Below are positions 45,387-54,709 of a DNA stretch of 64,000 bases, piece by piece. The notes under the pieces were generated by a model. It saw only the letters and a list, made by a program, of their open reading frames with translations, had not been told where the DNA came from and ran no database searches. Source of the stretch: Shimia abyssi (GTDB lineage Bacteria > Pseudomonadota > Alphaproteobacteria > Rhodobacterales > Rhodobacteraceae); contig NZ_PYGJ01000006.1 of assembly GCF_003014475.1 (NCBI RefSeq), positions 62,001 to 126,000 of the forward strand. The letters are read 5' to 3'. Numbering within the stretch: the first letter of the stretch is position 1; each line of letters starts with the position of its first letter. The translations under genes and the position numbers were made by a program.

Positions 45387-46178
45387 ATGGCTCTTCCTGA
45401 GTTCTCCATGCGCCAGCTGCTGGAAGCAGGCGTACACTTTGGTCACCAGACACAGCGTTGGAACCCTCGCATGGGTCCGTTCATCTACGGATCGCGCAAC
45501 GGCATCCACATCATGGACCTGACACAGACCGTTCCAATGCTGGACGCGGCTCTGAACGCTGTTCGTGAAACCGTCGCAAAGGGCGGCCGTGTTCTGTTCG
45601 TTGGTACCAAGCGTCAGGCCGCAGGCCCGATCGCAGACGCTGCCGAAAAATCGGCGCAGTACTACATGAACCACCGCTGGTTGGGCGGCACGCTCACCAA
45701 CTGGAAAACCGTTTCGCAATCCATCAACCGTCTGAAAGAGATCGACGAAAAGATGGAAGGCGGCGCAGAAGGCCTGACCAAGAAAGAGCGTCTGGGCATG
45801 GAACGTGACCAGACCAAACTTCAGGCTTCGCTGGGCGGTATCCGTGACATGGGCGGCGTTCCTGACCTGATCTTTGTTATCGACGTCAAAAAAGAAGCAC
45901 TGGCCGTTGCCGAAGCCAACAAGCTGGGTATCCCGGTTGTGGCCGTGGTTGACACCAACTGCTCGCCTGATGGTGTTGATTACATCATCCCCGGAAACGA
46001 CGACGCCGCTCGTGCGATCTCGCTGTTCTGCGACCTGATGGCGCGCGCTGCTCTGGACGGCATGACCGCTCAGATGGGTGCTGCCGGTGTTGATCTGGGT
46101 GCTTTTGAAGAAGCACCAGTCGAAGAAGTTGTGGCCGAAGAAGCTGCACCTGCCGCCGACGCACCAGCAGAAGCGTAA
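45387..46178 (+). CDS. rpsB: 30S ribosomal protein S2
   Basis: 263 aa. [21 protein letters not shown] at the start and [17 protein letters not shown] are typical, as is VPVVAV... for the substrate-like fold; the C-terminus is an acidic Glu/Ala tail. AAGGAAA lies before ATG. tsf follows after a stem-loop, the common rpsB-tsf order. Confidence 0.97.
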   Translation: MALPEFSMRQLLEAGVHFGHQTQRWNPRMGPFIYGSRNGIHIMDLTQTVPMLDAALNAVRETVAKGGRVLFVGTKRQAAGPIADAAEKSAQYYMNHRWLGGTLTNWKTVSQSINRLKEIDEKMEGGAEGLTKKERLGMERDQTKLQASLGGIRDMGGVPDLIFVIDVKKEALAVAEANKLGIPVVAVVDTNCSPDGVDYIIPGNDDAARAISLFCDLMARAALDGMTAQMGAAGVDLGAFEEAPVEEVVAEEAAPAADAPAEA

Positions 46179-46189
46179 TAATTCTGATA

Positions 46190-46230
46190 CGGGGGCAGGG
46201 TAGTCCCGCCCCCGGACCCAATTTTTTGAC
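46190..46230 (+). terminator. rpsB-tsf attenuator
   Basis: CGGGGGC (46190-46196) and GCCCCCG (46208-46214), with inner GGG/CCC, form a strong stem; a T run at 46222-46227 follows 7 bases later. It probably lets only part of the transcription pass into tsf, as known in other bacteria. Confidence 0.65.
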
Positions 46231-46243
46231 GAGGAGAGCCAAG

Positions 46244-47119
46244 ATGGCGATCACAGCAGCTATGGTCAAAGAACTGCGCGAAATGACCGGCGCAGGCATG
46301 ATGGATGCAAAAAAAGCCCTGACCGAAACAGATGGCGACCAGGAAGCAGCAATCGATTGGCTGCGCACCAAAGGTCTCGCCAAAGCCGCCAAGAAATCCG
46401 GCCGCATCGCAGCCGAAGGTCTCGTGGCCGTTAAAGTTGAAGGCAACAAGGGCGTTGCCGTAGAAGTGAACTCTGAAACCGACTTTGTTGGTAAAAACGC
46501 GGATTTCCAGGCGATGGTTGGCGGTATCGCTGACGTGGCCCTGACCGTGGCTGACACCGACGCGCTGTTGGTGGCTGACATGGGCGGTAAAACCGTTTCA
46601 GAAGTTGTCACCGACGCGGTTGCCACCATTGGCGAAAACATGTCCGTGCGCCGCATGGCCGTGGCCGAGGGCGACACTGTTGTGTCCTACGTCCACAACC
46701 CGGCCACCGCAGGCATGGGTAAAATCGGTGTTCTTGTGGCGCTGAAAGGCGGCGACGAAGCGTTTGGCAAGCAGGTTGCCATGCACATCGCAGCAGCCAA
46801 CCCACAGGCACTGTCCGAAGAGGTTCTGGACCCAGCCATCGTCGAGAAAGAGCGTAACGTTCAGATCGAGATCGCGCGTGAATCCGGCAAGCCCGAGCAG
46901 GTGATCGAAAAGATGATCATCGGCCGCATGAAAAAGTTTCTCGCCGAAGTGACCCTGCTGGGTCAGGACTTCGTGATCAACCCTGACCTGACCGTTGAAG
47001 CAGCGGCAAAGGAAGCGGGCGCCGAAATCGTTGGCTACGTCCGCATGGAAGTTGGCGAAGGCATCGAGAAAAAAGAAGAAGATTTTGCAGCAGAAGTTGC
47101 AAAGGCAGCTCAAGGCTAA
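46244..47119 (+). CDS. tsf: Elongation factor Ts
   Basis: 291 aa from ATG 46244 (GAGGAG 10 bases upstream). [27 protein letters not shown] and [10 protein letters not shown] are diagnostic. It recharges EF-Tu with GTP. Ended by a clear terminator. Confidence 0.97.
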   Translation: MAITAAMVKELREMTGAGMMDAKKALTETDGDQEAAIDWLRTKGLAKAAKKSGRIAAEGLVAVKVEGNKGVAVEVNSETDFVGKNADFQAMVGGIADVALTVADTDALLVADMGGKTVSEVVTDAVATIGENMSVRRMAVAEGDTVVSYVHNPATAGMGKIGVLVALKGGDEAFGKQVAMHIAAANPQALSEEVLDPAIVEKERNVQIEIARESGKPEQVIEKMIIGRMKKFLAEVTLLGQDFVINPDLTVEAAAKEAGAEIVGYVRMEVGEGIEKKEEDFAAEVAKAAQG

Positions 47120-47141
47120 TTTCTTTTTTGACGAAAGTTTG

Positions 47142-47182
47142 GGCCGTTCGTGAAAGATCACGAACGGCCTTTTCTTTTTTTA
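47142..47182 (+). terminator. Rho-independent terminator of tsf
   Basis: GGCCGTTCGTG (47142-47152) and CACGAACGGCC (47159-47169) form an 11-bp stem followed by TTTTCTTTTTTT. The rest of the gap up to 47497 shows no gene. Confidence 0.92.
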
Positions 47183-47497
47183 ATCAAAGAATAAGAGCGC
47201 GCATTTCATGTAACTGATATTGCCGTCCAACAAAATAAACTGCGCCGCAATAAATGCGACGCCGCCCCTTTTTCGCGGCCTCCATTACATGGGGATGGGG
47301 GAGACCGAATAAAGGTGTCAGCTAACACACCAAAATAGGTGCGCGCTGACGTCCGGATTGATTACCGGTCAGCACCAAGAGCTCCTCTATAGCAGAGATA
47401 AGCACCGAATATGTTCCAAGGCCAAAGCCACCACTCACGGAACAACCCTAATATGCTAAAATTTACCCCAACATAACAAGTCGGGTTTACCATACTT

Positions 47498-47517
47498 TTG
47501 ACGCTGATCTGCGTCAA
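47498..47517 (-). terminator. Stem-loop at the end of the LuxR gene
   Basis: TTGACGC (47498-47504) and GCGTCAA (47511-47517) pair; the right arm covers the LuxR stop codon. Only AAAAG follows on the minus strand, so it is a weak or factor-assisted terminator. Confidence 0.45.
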
Positions 47518-48278
47518 GTGGTCGTATCGGATTGATATATCTGATGCATGAACGATGCTTTGAGAAGTGCTTGCGCCGTTGTTTCGACATTCATTGCATC
47601 ACGGGCGAGTCGCAGGTGCTTTTCCACTGTTGCAGGTTTGCGACCGATCAATGTTGCAATATCTTGAATAGTCTTGCCATCGCCAACCCATTCCAGAACC
47701 TCTCGCTGCCGTTTGGTCAGCGCGCGCTCTGGGTAGGTATAGGGAAGGGAGTGTATCTTGAGATGAGCTATGTTGTTGATAAGCTCGATATCGCGCCCAT
47801 CATAGCGCCAAATATCATCCACATCGGCTTGGCTCAACCCTGCGCGAGCCCCCAAAGAGATCGCTCCCTTGGTCCGCGACGACACCGCCGGAAAGCTGAT
47901 CGTGTAACCGGCAACCAGCCCAAATTGACGGTTAACATCATACACTTTGCGCTGCATCGGTGTCAGGTTACCACGATCAACAGCGTTCTGCACGAGGCTC
48001 CAGCTTTGGGCGCCGGAATTGTCCAGTGTCCATTCCATCATCGGCCCGTGAAAATACAACCCGTCGCCCAAAAACCGATCAAGGTAGTCCCGTGGGTGAT
48101 TGGAAAGAATGAAGAAATCCTCGACATCGCCAAGCGATTGCCCAACGCGAAAATTGGTATAGCCGTAGATGATCTTGTCAAACCCATATTCGCTCATGCG
48201 CAGAACATGCATGTCCCACAAAGCCTCAAGGCTAGAGACATTCATTATGGCTTCAATGTAATCAAGTGTGGTTTGCAT
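47514..48278 (-). CDS. Orphan LuxR-type regulator with altered ligand pocket
   Basis: 254 aa from ATG 48278. The N-terminal autoinducer-binding-like domain is followed by a LuxR helix-turn-helix at about 190-254 (LTKRQREVLEWVGDGKTIQDIATLIGRKPATVEKHL in pieces). Aligned by spacing with TraR, Trp57 is Tyr65, Tyr61 is Phe69 and Asp70 is Gly78, while Pro79 and Trp93 are kept. The Asp that holds the homoserine-lactone amide is therefore missing. No luxI gene is near. It may sense a different ligand, or none. Confidence 0.85.
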   Translation of the reverse strand: MQTTLDYIEAIMNVSSLEALWDMHVLRMSEYGFDKIIYGYTNFRVGQSLGDVEDFFILSNHPRDYLDRFLGDGLYFHGPMMEWTLDNSGAQSWSLVQNAVDRGNLTPMQRKVYDVNRQFGLVAGYTISFPAVSSRTKGAISLGARAGLSQADVDDIWRYDGRDIELINNIAHLKIHSLPYTYPERALTKRQREVLEWVGDGKTIQDIATLIGRKPATVEKHLRLARDAMNVETTAQALLKASFMHQIYQSDTTT

Positions 48279-48668
48279 ACCCAACCAATAGTCAATTTTA
48301 GTGCGCGTTGCGATCGAGTAATCTCTGTGTCCGGTGGCTCTCAGTATCTGAAAGGTTAATTGACTGTCTACAACGGATTGAAGGTCTGAGAGTGCAATAC
48401 TTTGGTCGTATGTCAGTATCCGTTAATTAACAATGACTATCCGCTTGTTGCGCGCCAAGTTCCGCTTCAAAGCGCACGGGCCAATCACATTTGGCCCGTA
48501 ACTCGCCTCTGCGATTCCCAAAGTCAGCTCACCGTTTGCGCTTATCGTCGGCGTCAGCTCTATCGGGCATACGATTGCCACATGAATGCTTGCTACCGAA
48601 TGCATCTTGATACAGCGCTCGCCGAGGGCAATTCAGGCAAAGCCATTCCGTTACGATTGCCGTTCAAC
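48279..48668. other. 390-base region between LuxR and AsmA genes
   Basis: No certain gene. A leftward 60-codon frame (48423-48605) is listed separately. There is an AT-rich stretch with TTAATTAA (48423-48430). No terminator or clear promoter was found. Confidence 0.5.
48423..48605 (-). CDS. Possible small protein or gene remnant
   Basis: 60 codons from ATG 48605; the frame stays open upstream for 9 more codons to a stop. The C-terminal half (ANGELTLGIAEASYGPNVIG, then basic residues) reads like coding sequence. There is no ribosome binding site. I do not recognise it; it may be a remnant of a lost gene. Confidence 0.2.
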   Translation of the reverse strand: MHSVASIHVAIVCPIELTPTISANGELTLGIAEASYGPNVIGPCALKRNLARNKRIVIVN

Positions 48669-51332
48669 TCACTGAAGTTGCAAAATGTCAGGAACGCAGA
48701 GCTGCCTTTCGGCAGGCATTTGGTCCGCACCATCTGACCGCTTAAGCCGCTTCGGCCCGTCTTTGACTTTGATCTTTGGGTCGGCCAGTGGCCCCTTTAT
48801 TGTCGCCGGCCAAGGGCTCCTGGACAGCGGATCTCCAATTTTACGGGGCTGCAAGCTCAAGTCCAGTTCTTTGCTGGTCAAATTTACCTGTCCAAAAACA
48901 ACTACTTGCACCTGATCGGTTTCCAGCGTGGTCGTTTTGGTTGAGATACTTCCGTTAGAGACACTAAACGGCGCACGCAAACATACGATGGGCGCAACTT
49001 TTTGTTTTTCTTTAGAAAAAACCCATGGCAATAGCCCCAGACCGGCTAGGTCGAGAAGTTGGGTTTCAATGGACCCATCATAGAGCGAAACCGTAACATC
49101 TCCCGCCATAGATCGCACAAAATCTTTGACGGTCTCCGTCCCGCCGGTAAGGTCGAAATCGGCATGAATTGTGCCGCTTGCGCCTTTTTGAAAGTTCAGG
49201 CTGTGCAAGATATCATCCAGTTGCCAGCCTCCCGCTTTGCCAGACAAGGCAAGACGATGTGCATCATCATTTAGGTCCATGTGCCCATTTACGTGGAAAT
49301 GCCCGCCTCCGTACTCAAACTCCAAAGGTCCAACTCTTAGATCGCTTTCGTCCAGCGTAAGTTCGCTTTGTAAGCTGCTGATGCCTTTGGCACCTTCGAT
49401 TTTGCGTAGGTCAACGCCGATATCCATGTTTAGGCCCGACAAGAGAACGGAACGTCCGATCGGTTTGAGTGACACATCGCGCAACGGGCCAGAGGTTTCG
49501 TCATTCTGGGCGTTTACGACTTCTTCAGGAGCTGTATCGCCCGTGTCCGAGTTCCCAAGATTTCTTAATTGCATTGCGGCCAGAATGATTGTGCGAATTT
49601 GTTCAATTTTGATCAAGTCGCTTTCGATGCTTCCCAACAACACAGGGTTGGTCGTGGCATCATCAAGGTCGGCGGAAAATTTAAGGGCTGAGTCAGCAAC
49701 GGAAACGTCAGCGTCCGCATTCCAATCTGCCCCTTGACTGCGCAAATTGACCGCAAAACTGGCTGGCCCGGTTTGTACCGGCTCCAGCGACAGGGCTTGT
49801 AGAAGTTCGGCTCCAGAAGGCACGTTGACTTCAATTCCTAAATCTATGTCCTCAAACTTGAGAACGTTGCTCACCGTTCCATGAACATCGAGGCTCCAGA
49901 TATCTGTTTCGCTTGTTTCACCGTCCAAATCGGTCAGGGAAAGCTGGTTGAGGTCTCCATTTATGTGGAAGACGCCCGAAAACTTTCCAAGTTGATCATC
50001 CGGCCCCAACAGCTCTGGCGAAATCAAACTGCTTGCCGGAATGTCCAATACACCCTCTGCCGAAATACCTTGTACCTGTAATGCGTCCTCGACGGATCCA
50101 TTCAAAATGATGATCGGATTCGAGGGGACCCCGATACGCAGATTGACGTTGCCGACGCGCAAGGCTCCATTTGGTGTTCTGGATATCCCCGAAAATGCAA
50201 TTGGTGGTGGTCCTTCGCCAGAGGTATCCAGGGTAAATCCATTGGTTTTTATGACCATTTGGCGCTGCGGGGTTTCCCCCGGTACGCTGTCGATCACCAT
50301 ATCAACAGCAATGAGTTTGAGATCCTTCCGTTTTTCAGTCGGTGCGGGTTCCGCATCTTCGGGATAAAGTCTGATGCGAGTCGCGAGTGAAACATCGGCC
50401 GGGTTTCCAAGCTCACCGATGTGCCCTGTCACAGCAAGGCTTTGACCTCCAGCCAGCTGAACGCCTACATCAACATCATCGATGCGCGCTACGTCGTCCT
50501 TGATCCTATAGGTTGCACTGATACTTCCAGTCCCCTCTAAAACGCGGTTCAGCTTCAGTACATTTTGCAACTGCCCAAGTTCGCCAATCTCAATCGCTGT
50601 CTTTACTTCCATTTCGCTGACTTCAGCGACTTGATTTGCGGCGATAGAGAAATGCTCAAACTCGACCAGCACCTGGAATGGGGCATCAGATGGAAAACGG
50701 CCCTGCACTTCGTAGGGTTCGCCATTCAATGATCCCGCTCCAAAAAAAGAAGCGTCTTGGCTGGCGTTTCCACTGTTCCCAGTCAGTTCCGAAAGTTTCA
50801 GATCCAAATCCAGACCGTTTATGGCATTTTGGTAAAGGACTGTTACGTCGGCCACATCAATTTTTTGATCTGAGAGTATTTTGCGGGTCATAGCCTCAGG
50901 TGTCTTGGAAGGGTTCGATGGGCCGCCCGTTTGTGGGGGCATTCCCTGCCAAGTGGATGTGCCATTCTCATCCGTAAGGAGATTGAGATGAACGCCAGAC
51001 ACTGTGAAGCCGCTGAGAGATAAGCGACCATTCCACAAGTTCTTGACTGAAACATCGAAATCCAATGTGTTTATGACAGCGAGGTCAACGCCATCCACTG
51101 CTGCGCTCGGAAGACGCAAGCTGCCCGCGGACACTGCAAGGTTTTTACCAATGCCTATTTGCACCCCATCTTCTATCAAAACCGGCTGGCCTAGGTTTTT
51201 GGCTATCAGGTTCTCAATGAAAGCTGTCCTCATGGATGAGAACAAGGCTGACGACAGGAGGAGCCAAGCAAAACAGACCAAGACTACGGCAACGATGCCC
51301 AATACTGCGAAACCTTTTGCCACGAGCCGCAT
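48669..51332 (-). CDS. AsmA family protein
   Basis: 887 aa. One N-terminal membrane span (GFAVLGIVAVVLVCFAWLLL) anchors a large beta-rich periplasmic part typical of AsmA-like proteins; the C-terminal AsmA_2-type region contains GASGTIHADFDLTGGTETVKDF (in pieces) and LDLSLQPRKIGDPLSRSPWPATIKGPLADPKI. These proteins are thought to carry lipids between membranes. Here the gene stands alone. Confidence 0.85.
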   Translation of the reverse strand: MRLVAKGFAVLGIVAVVLVCFAWLLLSSALFSSMRTAFIENLIAKNLGQPVLIEDGVQIGIGKNLAVSAGSLRLPSAAVDGVDLAVINTLDFDVSVKNLWNGRLSLSGFTVSGVHLNLLTDENGTSTWQGMPPQTGGPSNPSKTPEAMTRKILSDQKIDVADVTVLYQNAINGLDLDLKLSELTGNSGNASQDASFFGAGSLNGEPYEVQGRFPSDAPFQVLVEFEHFSIAANQVAEVSEMEVKTAIEIGELGQLQNVLKLNRVLEGTGSISATYRIKDDVARIDDVDVGVQLAGGQSLAVTGHIGELGNPADVSLATRIRLYPEDAEPAPTEKRKDLKLIAVDMVIDSVPGETPQRQMVIKTNGFTLDTSGEGPPPIAFSGISRTPNGALRVGNVNLRIGVPSNPIIILNGSVEDALQVQGISAEGVLDIPASSLISPELLGPDDQLGKFSGVFHINGDLNQLSLTDLDGETSETDIWSLDVHGTVSNVLKFEDIDLGIEVNVPSGAELLQALSLEPVQTGPASFAVNLRSQGADWNADADVSVADSALKFSADLDDATTNPVLLGSIESDLIKIEQIRTIILAAMQLRNLGNSDTGDTAPEEVVNAQNDETSGPLRDVSLKPIGRSVLLSGLNMDIGVDLRKIEGAKGISSLQSELTLDESDLRVGPLEFEYGGGHFHVNGHMDLNDDAHRLALSGKAGGWQLDDILHSLNFQKGASGTIHADFDLTGGTETVKDFVRSMAGDVTVSLYDGSIETQLLDLAGLGLLPWVFSKEKQKVAPIVCLRAPFSVSNGSISTKTTTLETDQVQVVVFGQVNLTSKELDLSLQPRKIGDPLSRSPWPATIKGPLADPKIKVKDGPKRLKRSDGADQMPAERQLCVPDILQLQ

Positions 51333-51618
51333 GGGCCTCTCCCTTGTTTTCAGATGGTTGCAAAATCAGCCTAGATCAAATTTGTCTTTGGTTGTTTAAA
51401 ATTCTGATCTCTCCGCATTTAGGTATTCTGCGACGCAATTTGACCGAGAGTTTTGCAGAGCGCGCTTGATCCTGATGCGGACGCCGCGCGGCTCATATTT
51501 TCGATCACCTGGAAATCATCCAATACCCCGTCGCCAAAACGAATGAGAGCGTATGCACAGATAAAGGTGGGGGCATCTGGAATGGAAAGTGCGAGTTAGA
51601 TCGGTGGGTAAAGGAGAT
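51333..51618. other. Intergenic region before the AsmA gene
   Basis: About 290 bases between the AsmA start and the hairpin of the amidohydrolase gene. I see no gene, repeat or clear promoter in it. Confidence 0.4.
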
Positions 51619-51644
51619 TCGGGGCGGGGATCGACCCGCCCCGA
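51619..51644 (-). terminator. Stem-loop after the amidohydrolase gene
   Basis: TCGGGGCGGG (51619-51628) and CCCGCCCCGA (51635-51644) form a perfect 10-bp stem just beyond the stop codon. There is no long T run, so termination may be partial. Confidence 0.65.
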
Positions 51645-51651
51645 AAGCCGG

Positions 51652-53043
51652 TTAGCCCAGCGTGTTCTTGTAGAATTTGCCGTCTTTCATAATGACGCGG
51701 ATGGTGTCGAAACCTTCTTCGCGGGGCTCTGCGTCAAACCACTTTGACTGGGCGCCCAGAACAGAAAGGTCTTCCAGTGGGTTTCCATCAACAATCAAGA
51801 TATCGGCATAAGCTCCTGCTTCAATCACTCCCAGTTTTTCAGGATAAGGATTGCGTTGCCCCGTTAGCTGGGCCAACTCGCCCGCCGTCGAAGTTGCAGA
51901 AACCAGCATTGCATGATTACCGAACCAGTCGGCAAACTGATACTTTTCGAAATCGCGATGCGCGCGCCCCTGATCGATCGTTGACAGAACTGTATCAACG
52001 TTGTGCACGACTTTGGGCTTGTACTTCTTGACCAGCGCGATGAGATCTTTGCTTTGGTCCTGCGCAATTGTCAGTTTGTCGCCTGCCGGAGTGCCCTTTG
52101 CAAAGTTGGGATGTTCAAACAAGATCGGAGAGAAACCAGCGGTGTTGAGGGACCAGAATACTCCTTCATCGGCCATGCGTTTCACGGTTTCCTCGGTGAC
52201 CATCTGGCCGTGTTCAATGACCTTCACGCCAGCATCCAAAGCCATTTGGACGGTCTCGTCCGTGTAAGCGTGTGTGAAGGCGTAAGTGTCATAAAATGCA
52301 GCGACCTCTACAGCTGCCTTGATCTCTTCCACACCGTAACCGATGGACCAAAGCGGGTCCAATTCTGAAGAGACGCCGCCGCCAACCGTGAGTTTAATCT
52401 GAGTGGCCCCATAGCTGAGGTTCCGTCGTGCAGCCGCTCTGATTTCGTCTACTCCATCTGCAACGACTGCAAGATTGAGTTGCTCTACCTGAGCGACTGG
52501 GCCGCCCTCAGCTCGAGCACGGGGGCTGCGCCAGTCGGTGTGACCGGATTGCGGACCGATGCATGCACCACTCGGATAAATCCGCGGACCGGCAAGGATA
52601 CCCTGATCAATAAGTTTCTTCATTTCATCGCCTTGGCCACAGGCATCCCGAACCGTCGTGTAACCATCCATCAGATAGTCGCGCGCATTTGCGACCGCCA
52701 TTGCTCCCACACCGTCCCAATTGGCGTACTCCGCACCGCCAAAGCTTGTGAACAGCCCAGTCAGGTTCAGGTGAACATGGCTGTCGATCAGCCCGGGCAT
52801 CAGCGTGCGCCCACCGCCATCGATAACTGTCGCGCCGGGCGCGTCAATTGCGCCGATCGAAACTTGCTTGATCAGATTACCCTCGACCAGAACACTGGCG
52901 TTTTCGATACGGTCTTCGCTAATCCCGTCAAAAACATGCACATTGGTGAACAAGGTTTGAGCAGGGCCATCCTGCGCAAAGGACGCGGACACCGAGAGGG
53001 CAACAACGCTTACCGCCGTAAAAATTCTTTTATATACAATCAT
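51652..53043 (-). CDS. Secreted amidohydrolase family protein
   Basis: 463 aa with a signal peptide (MIVYKRIFTAVSVVALSVSASFA). Metal-dependent hydrolase of the imidazolonepropionase/prolidase-like group: GLIDSHVHLN with H-x-H, IKLTVGGG (Lys), FTHAYTDE (His), VIEHGQMV (His) and the C-terminal IEAGAYADILIVDGNPLEDLSVL. It probably cleaves an amide or dipeptide in the periplasm. The ATG overlaps the end of a truncated paralogue by 4 bases. Confidence 0.87.
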   Translation of the reverse strand: MIVYKRIFTAVSVVALSVSASFAQDGPAQTLFTNVHVFDGISEDRIENASVLVEGNLIKQVSIGAIDAPGATVIDGGGRTLMPGLIDSHVHLNLTGLFTSFGGAEYANWDGVGAMAVANARDYLMDGYTTVRDACGQGDEMKKLIDQGILAGPRIYPSGACIGPQSGHTDWRSPRARAEGGPVAQVEQLNLAVVADGVDEIRAAARRNLSYGATQIKLTVGGGVSSELDPLWSIGYGVEEIKAAVEVAAFYDTYAFTHAYTDETVQMALDAGVKVIEHGQMVTEETVKRMADEGVFWSLNTAGFSPILFEHPNFAKGTPAGDKLTIAQDQSKDLIALVKKYKPKVVHNVDTVLSTIDQGRAHRDFEKYQFADWFGNHAMLVSATSTAGELAQLTGQRNPYPEKLGVIEAGAYADILIVDGNPLEDLSVLGAQSKWFDAEPREEGFDTIRVIMKDGKFYKNTLG

Positions 53044-53522
53044 TTATTCTCCTCCTGTGGTTTCGAAAATCGCTGCGCGGTGCGCCGATTTTCTGTCACC
53101 CCATGCGACACTCGGTCGAGTGTGTTTTTGTAGATCACGCCGTCTTTCATGATCAGATCAAAGTCGTTTTTGTAGCCTGTCATGATCATCGCATCTTCGA
53201 CCGGGTTACAATCGACCAGCAGAATGTCGGCATAAGTGCCTTCAGCAATCACGCCAAGTGGGCCAACGGGGTAGGGGATTATCCTACCCGACAGAGCCAG
53301 CAATTCAACGGCGTTCGAAGTTGCTTGCTTAAGTTCTTCGTGAGATGGCCCGCAAATTTTTTCCACACGATAAAGTCTACTAGATTTTCCGAGCCAACGC
53401 CGCGGCCGCATCTCCGGTTTACGAGGTTCACACAGGTCGACCCAAAGAAACCCAACGCCGTCACACAATCCCTGTTTGTCTAAGGGAAACACGCCACTTT
53501 CAGCGCCTCGAGGAATTTTCAT
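53040..53522 (-). pseudogene. Truncated amidohydrolase (C-terminal part only)
   Basis: A 160-codon frame whose residues about 60-136 (SHEELKQATSNAVELLALSG; GVIAEGTYADILLVDCNPVED; LIMKDGVIYKNTL) match the last 80 residues of the intact amidohydrolase next to it. The first 58 residues match nothing in that family and all metal-binding motifs are missing. It is probably what remains of a tandem copy after a deletion. It may still be translated, as ATGA couples it to the intact gene. Confidence 0.75.
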
Positions 53523-53991
53523 GTCACGGTATCATCAGGTCTGACCGATGCGTTTTTGACCAGCATCTGGATTTCTCTGCCACATCGGGTGCTGTATTTT
53601 AGCCCGAACCAAATTATTCTGCGGGTCAGCGAAACGTTCGCGTTATTCTGGACAAAGACCTTGCGGCGCATCGAGACTCTCTTGCAGGGCTGAATGGCCT
53701 GATAAGGATCTACTTTTCAGTGCCGTACTTTGGCGCGAATGAGCTGTTCAGCCTTTGAGGTTACACCGGGTGACACTGAACACCAGTGCACCTAGCTAAC
53801 CTCGGTGCAAAACGCAAAGGCTGGCCAGCTTTCGTTCTAAGCGTAAGGTATATTTAACATAATCATCATTATGCGTATTATGTACACGCAGCCAACAGGC
53901 AATACGCATTCATGCTTTTGTGTTGAATACCGCAAGGAGATTTGCGTTAAGATAAATGCATAATATTTTGTTTTATTTACCTAAAACAATT
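53523..53991. other. 469-base region between amidohydrolase remnant and phoB
   Basis: No gene recognised. The right half is AT-rich and carries nested inverted repeats: ACATAAT/ATTATGT (53857-53863 and 53877-53883) and ATAAT/ATTAT inside them. It could hold the promoter of the leftward amidohydrolase pair and the end of the phoB transcript. It may also be debris from the same deletion that truncated the amidohydrolase copy. Confidence 0.45.
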
Positions 53992-54687
53992 TCACCCCAG
54001 AGCATATCCTGCACCGCGCACGGTACGCAACGGATCGTCTCCGCCTTGCGAACACAACGCTTTGCGCAGTCGTCCAATATGAACATCCACTGTGCGGCTG
54101 TCGACATAGATGTCGCGGCCCCAGACACGATCCAGCAATTGCTCTCGGCTCCAGACCCGTCCGGGCTTTTCCATGAACGTTGTCAGCAACCGGAACTCTG
54201 TCGGGCCCAGTTTCAGTGGTTTGTCCTGACGGGTCACCCGATGGGTTTCAGCGTCCAGCAAGATATCCTGATACTCCAGCCGCTGCCCCACAGCAGCCGG
54301 GCGTACGCGGCGCAACTGGTTGCGCACACGCGCCATCAGTTCCATCACCGAATACGGTTTGACCACATAGTCATCCGCTCCGGTTTCAAGGCCCCTCACC
54401 CGGTCCACTTCTTCGCTGCGCGCCGACAGCATAATCACCGGAACACCCATTGTGGCGGTTCGGGTCTTCAGACGGCGACAGATCTCAATGCCCGATATAC
54501 CCGGCAGCATCCAATCGAGCACAATCACATCGGGGTTCACTTCTTCGACCAGCAGCAGCGCCTCGTCGCCATCCGCCGCTGTCTCGACCGCAAACCCTTC
54601 GGCCTTCAGATTATAGGCCAGCACCTCGCGTTGTGCCGGTTCGTCCTCAACAACAAGAACAGTAGGAAGATCGTTGGCCATGGCCAT
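53992..54687 (-). CDS. phoB: Phosphate regulon response regulator PhoB
   Basis: 231 aa from ATG 54687 (MAMANDL); ATG 54681 is as likely, since GGAG is 4 bases before one and 10 before the other. Receiver domain with VVEDEPAQRE, phospho-acceptor Asp in VLDWMLPG and Lys in VVKPYS; OmpR-type winged helix with DRVWGRDIYVDSRTVDVHIGRLRKAL (in pieces). It activates pst and other genes when phosphorylated by PhoR. Last gene of the locus. Confidence 0.94.
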   Translation of the reverse strand: MAMANDLPTVLVVEDEPAQREVLAYNLKAEGFAVETAADGDEALLLVEEVNPDVIVLDWMLPGISGIEICRRLKTRTATMGVPVIMLSARSEEVDRVRGLETGADDYVVKPYSVMELMARVRNQLRRVRPAAVGQRLEYQDILLDAETHRVTRQDKPLKLGPTEFRLLTTFMEKPGRVWSREQLLDRVWGRDIYVDSRTVDVHIGRLRKALCSQGGDDPLRTVRGAGYALG

Positions 54688-54709
54688 CTTGCTCCGAAAA
54701 ATGTCTGGA

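Noticed and set aside
48402-48737. 111-aa rightward frame in the LuxR-AsmA gap
   Set aside because: No ribosome binding site or family pattern and it overlaps the end of the AsmA gene.
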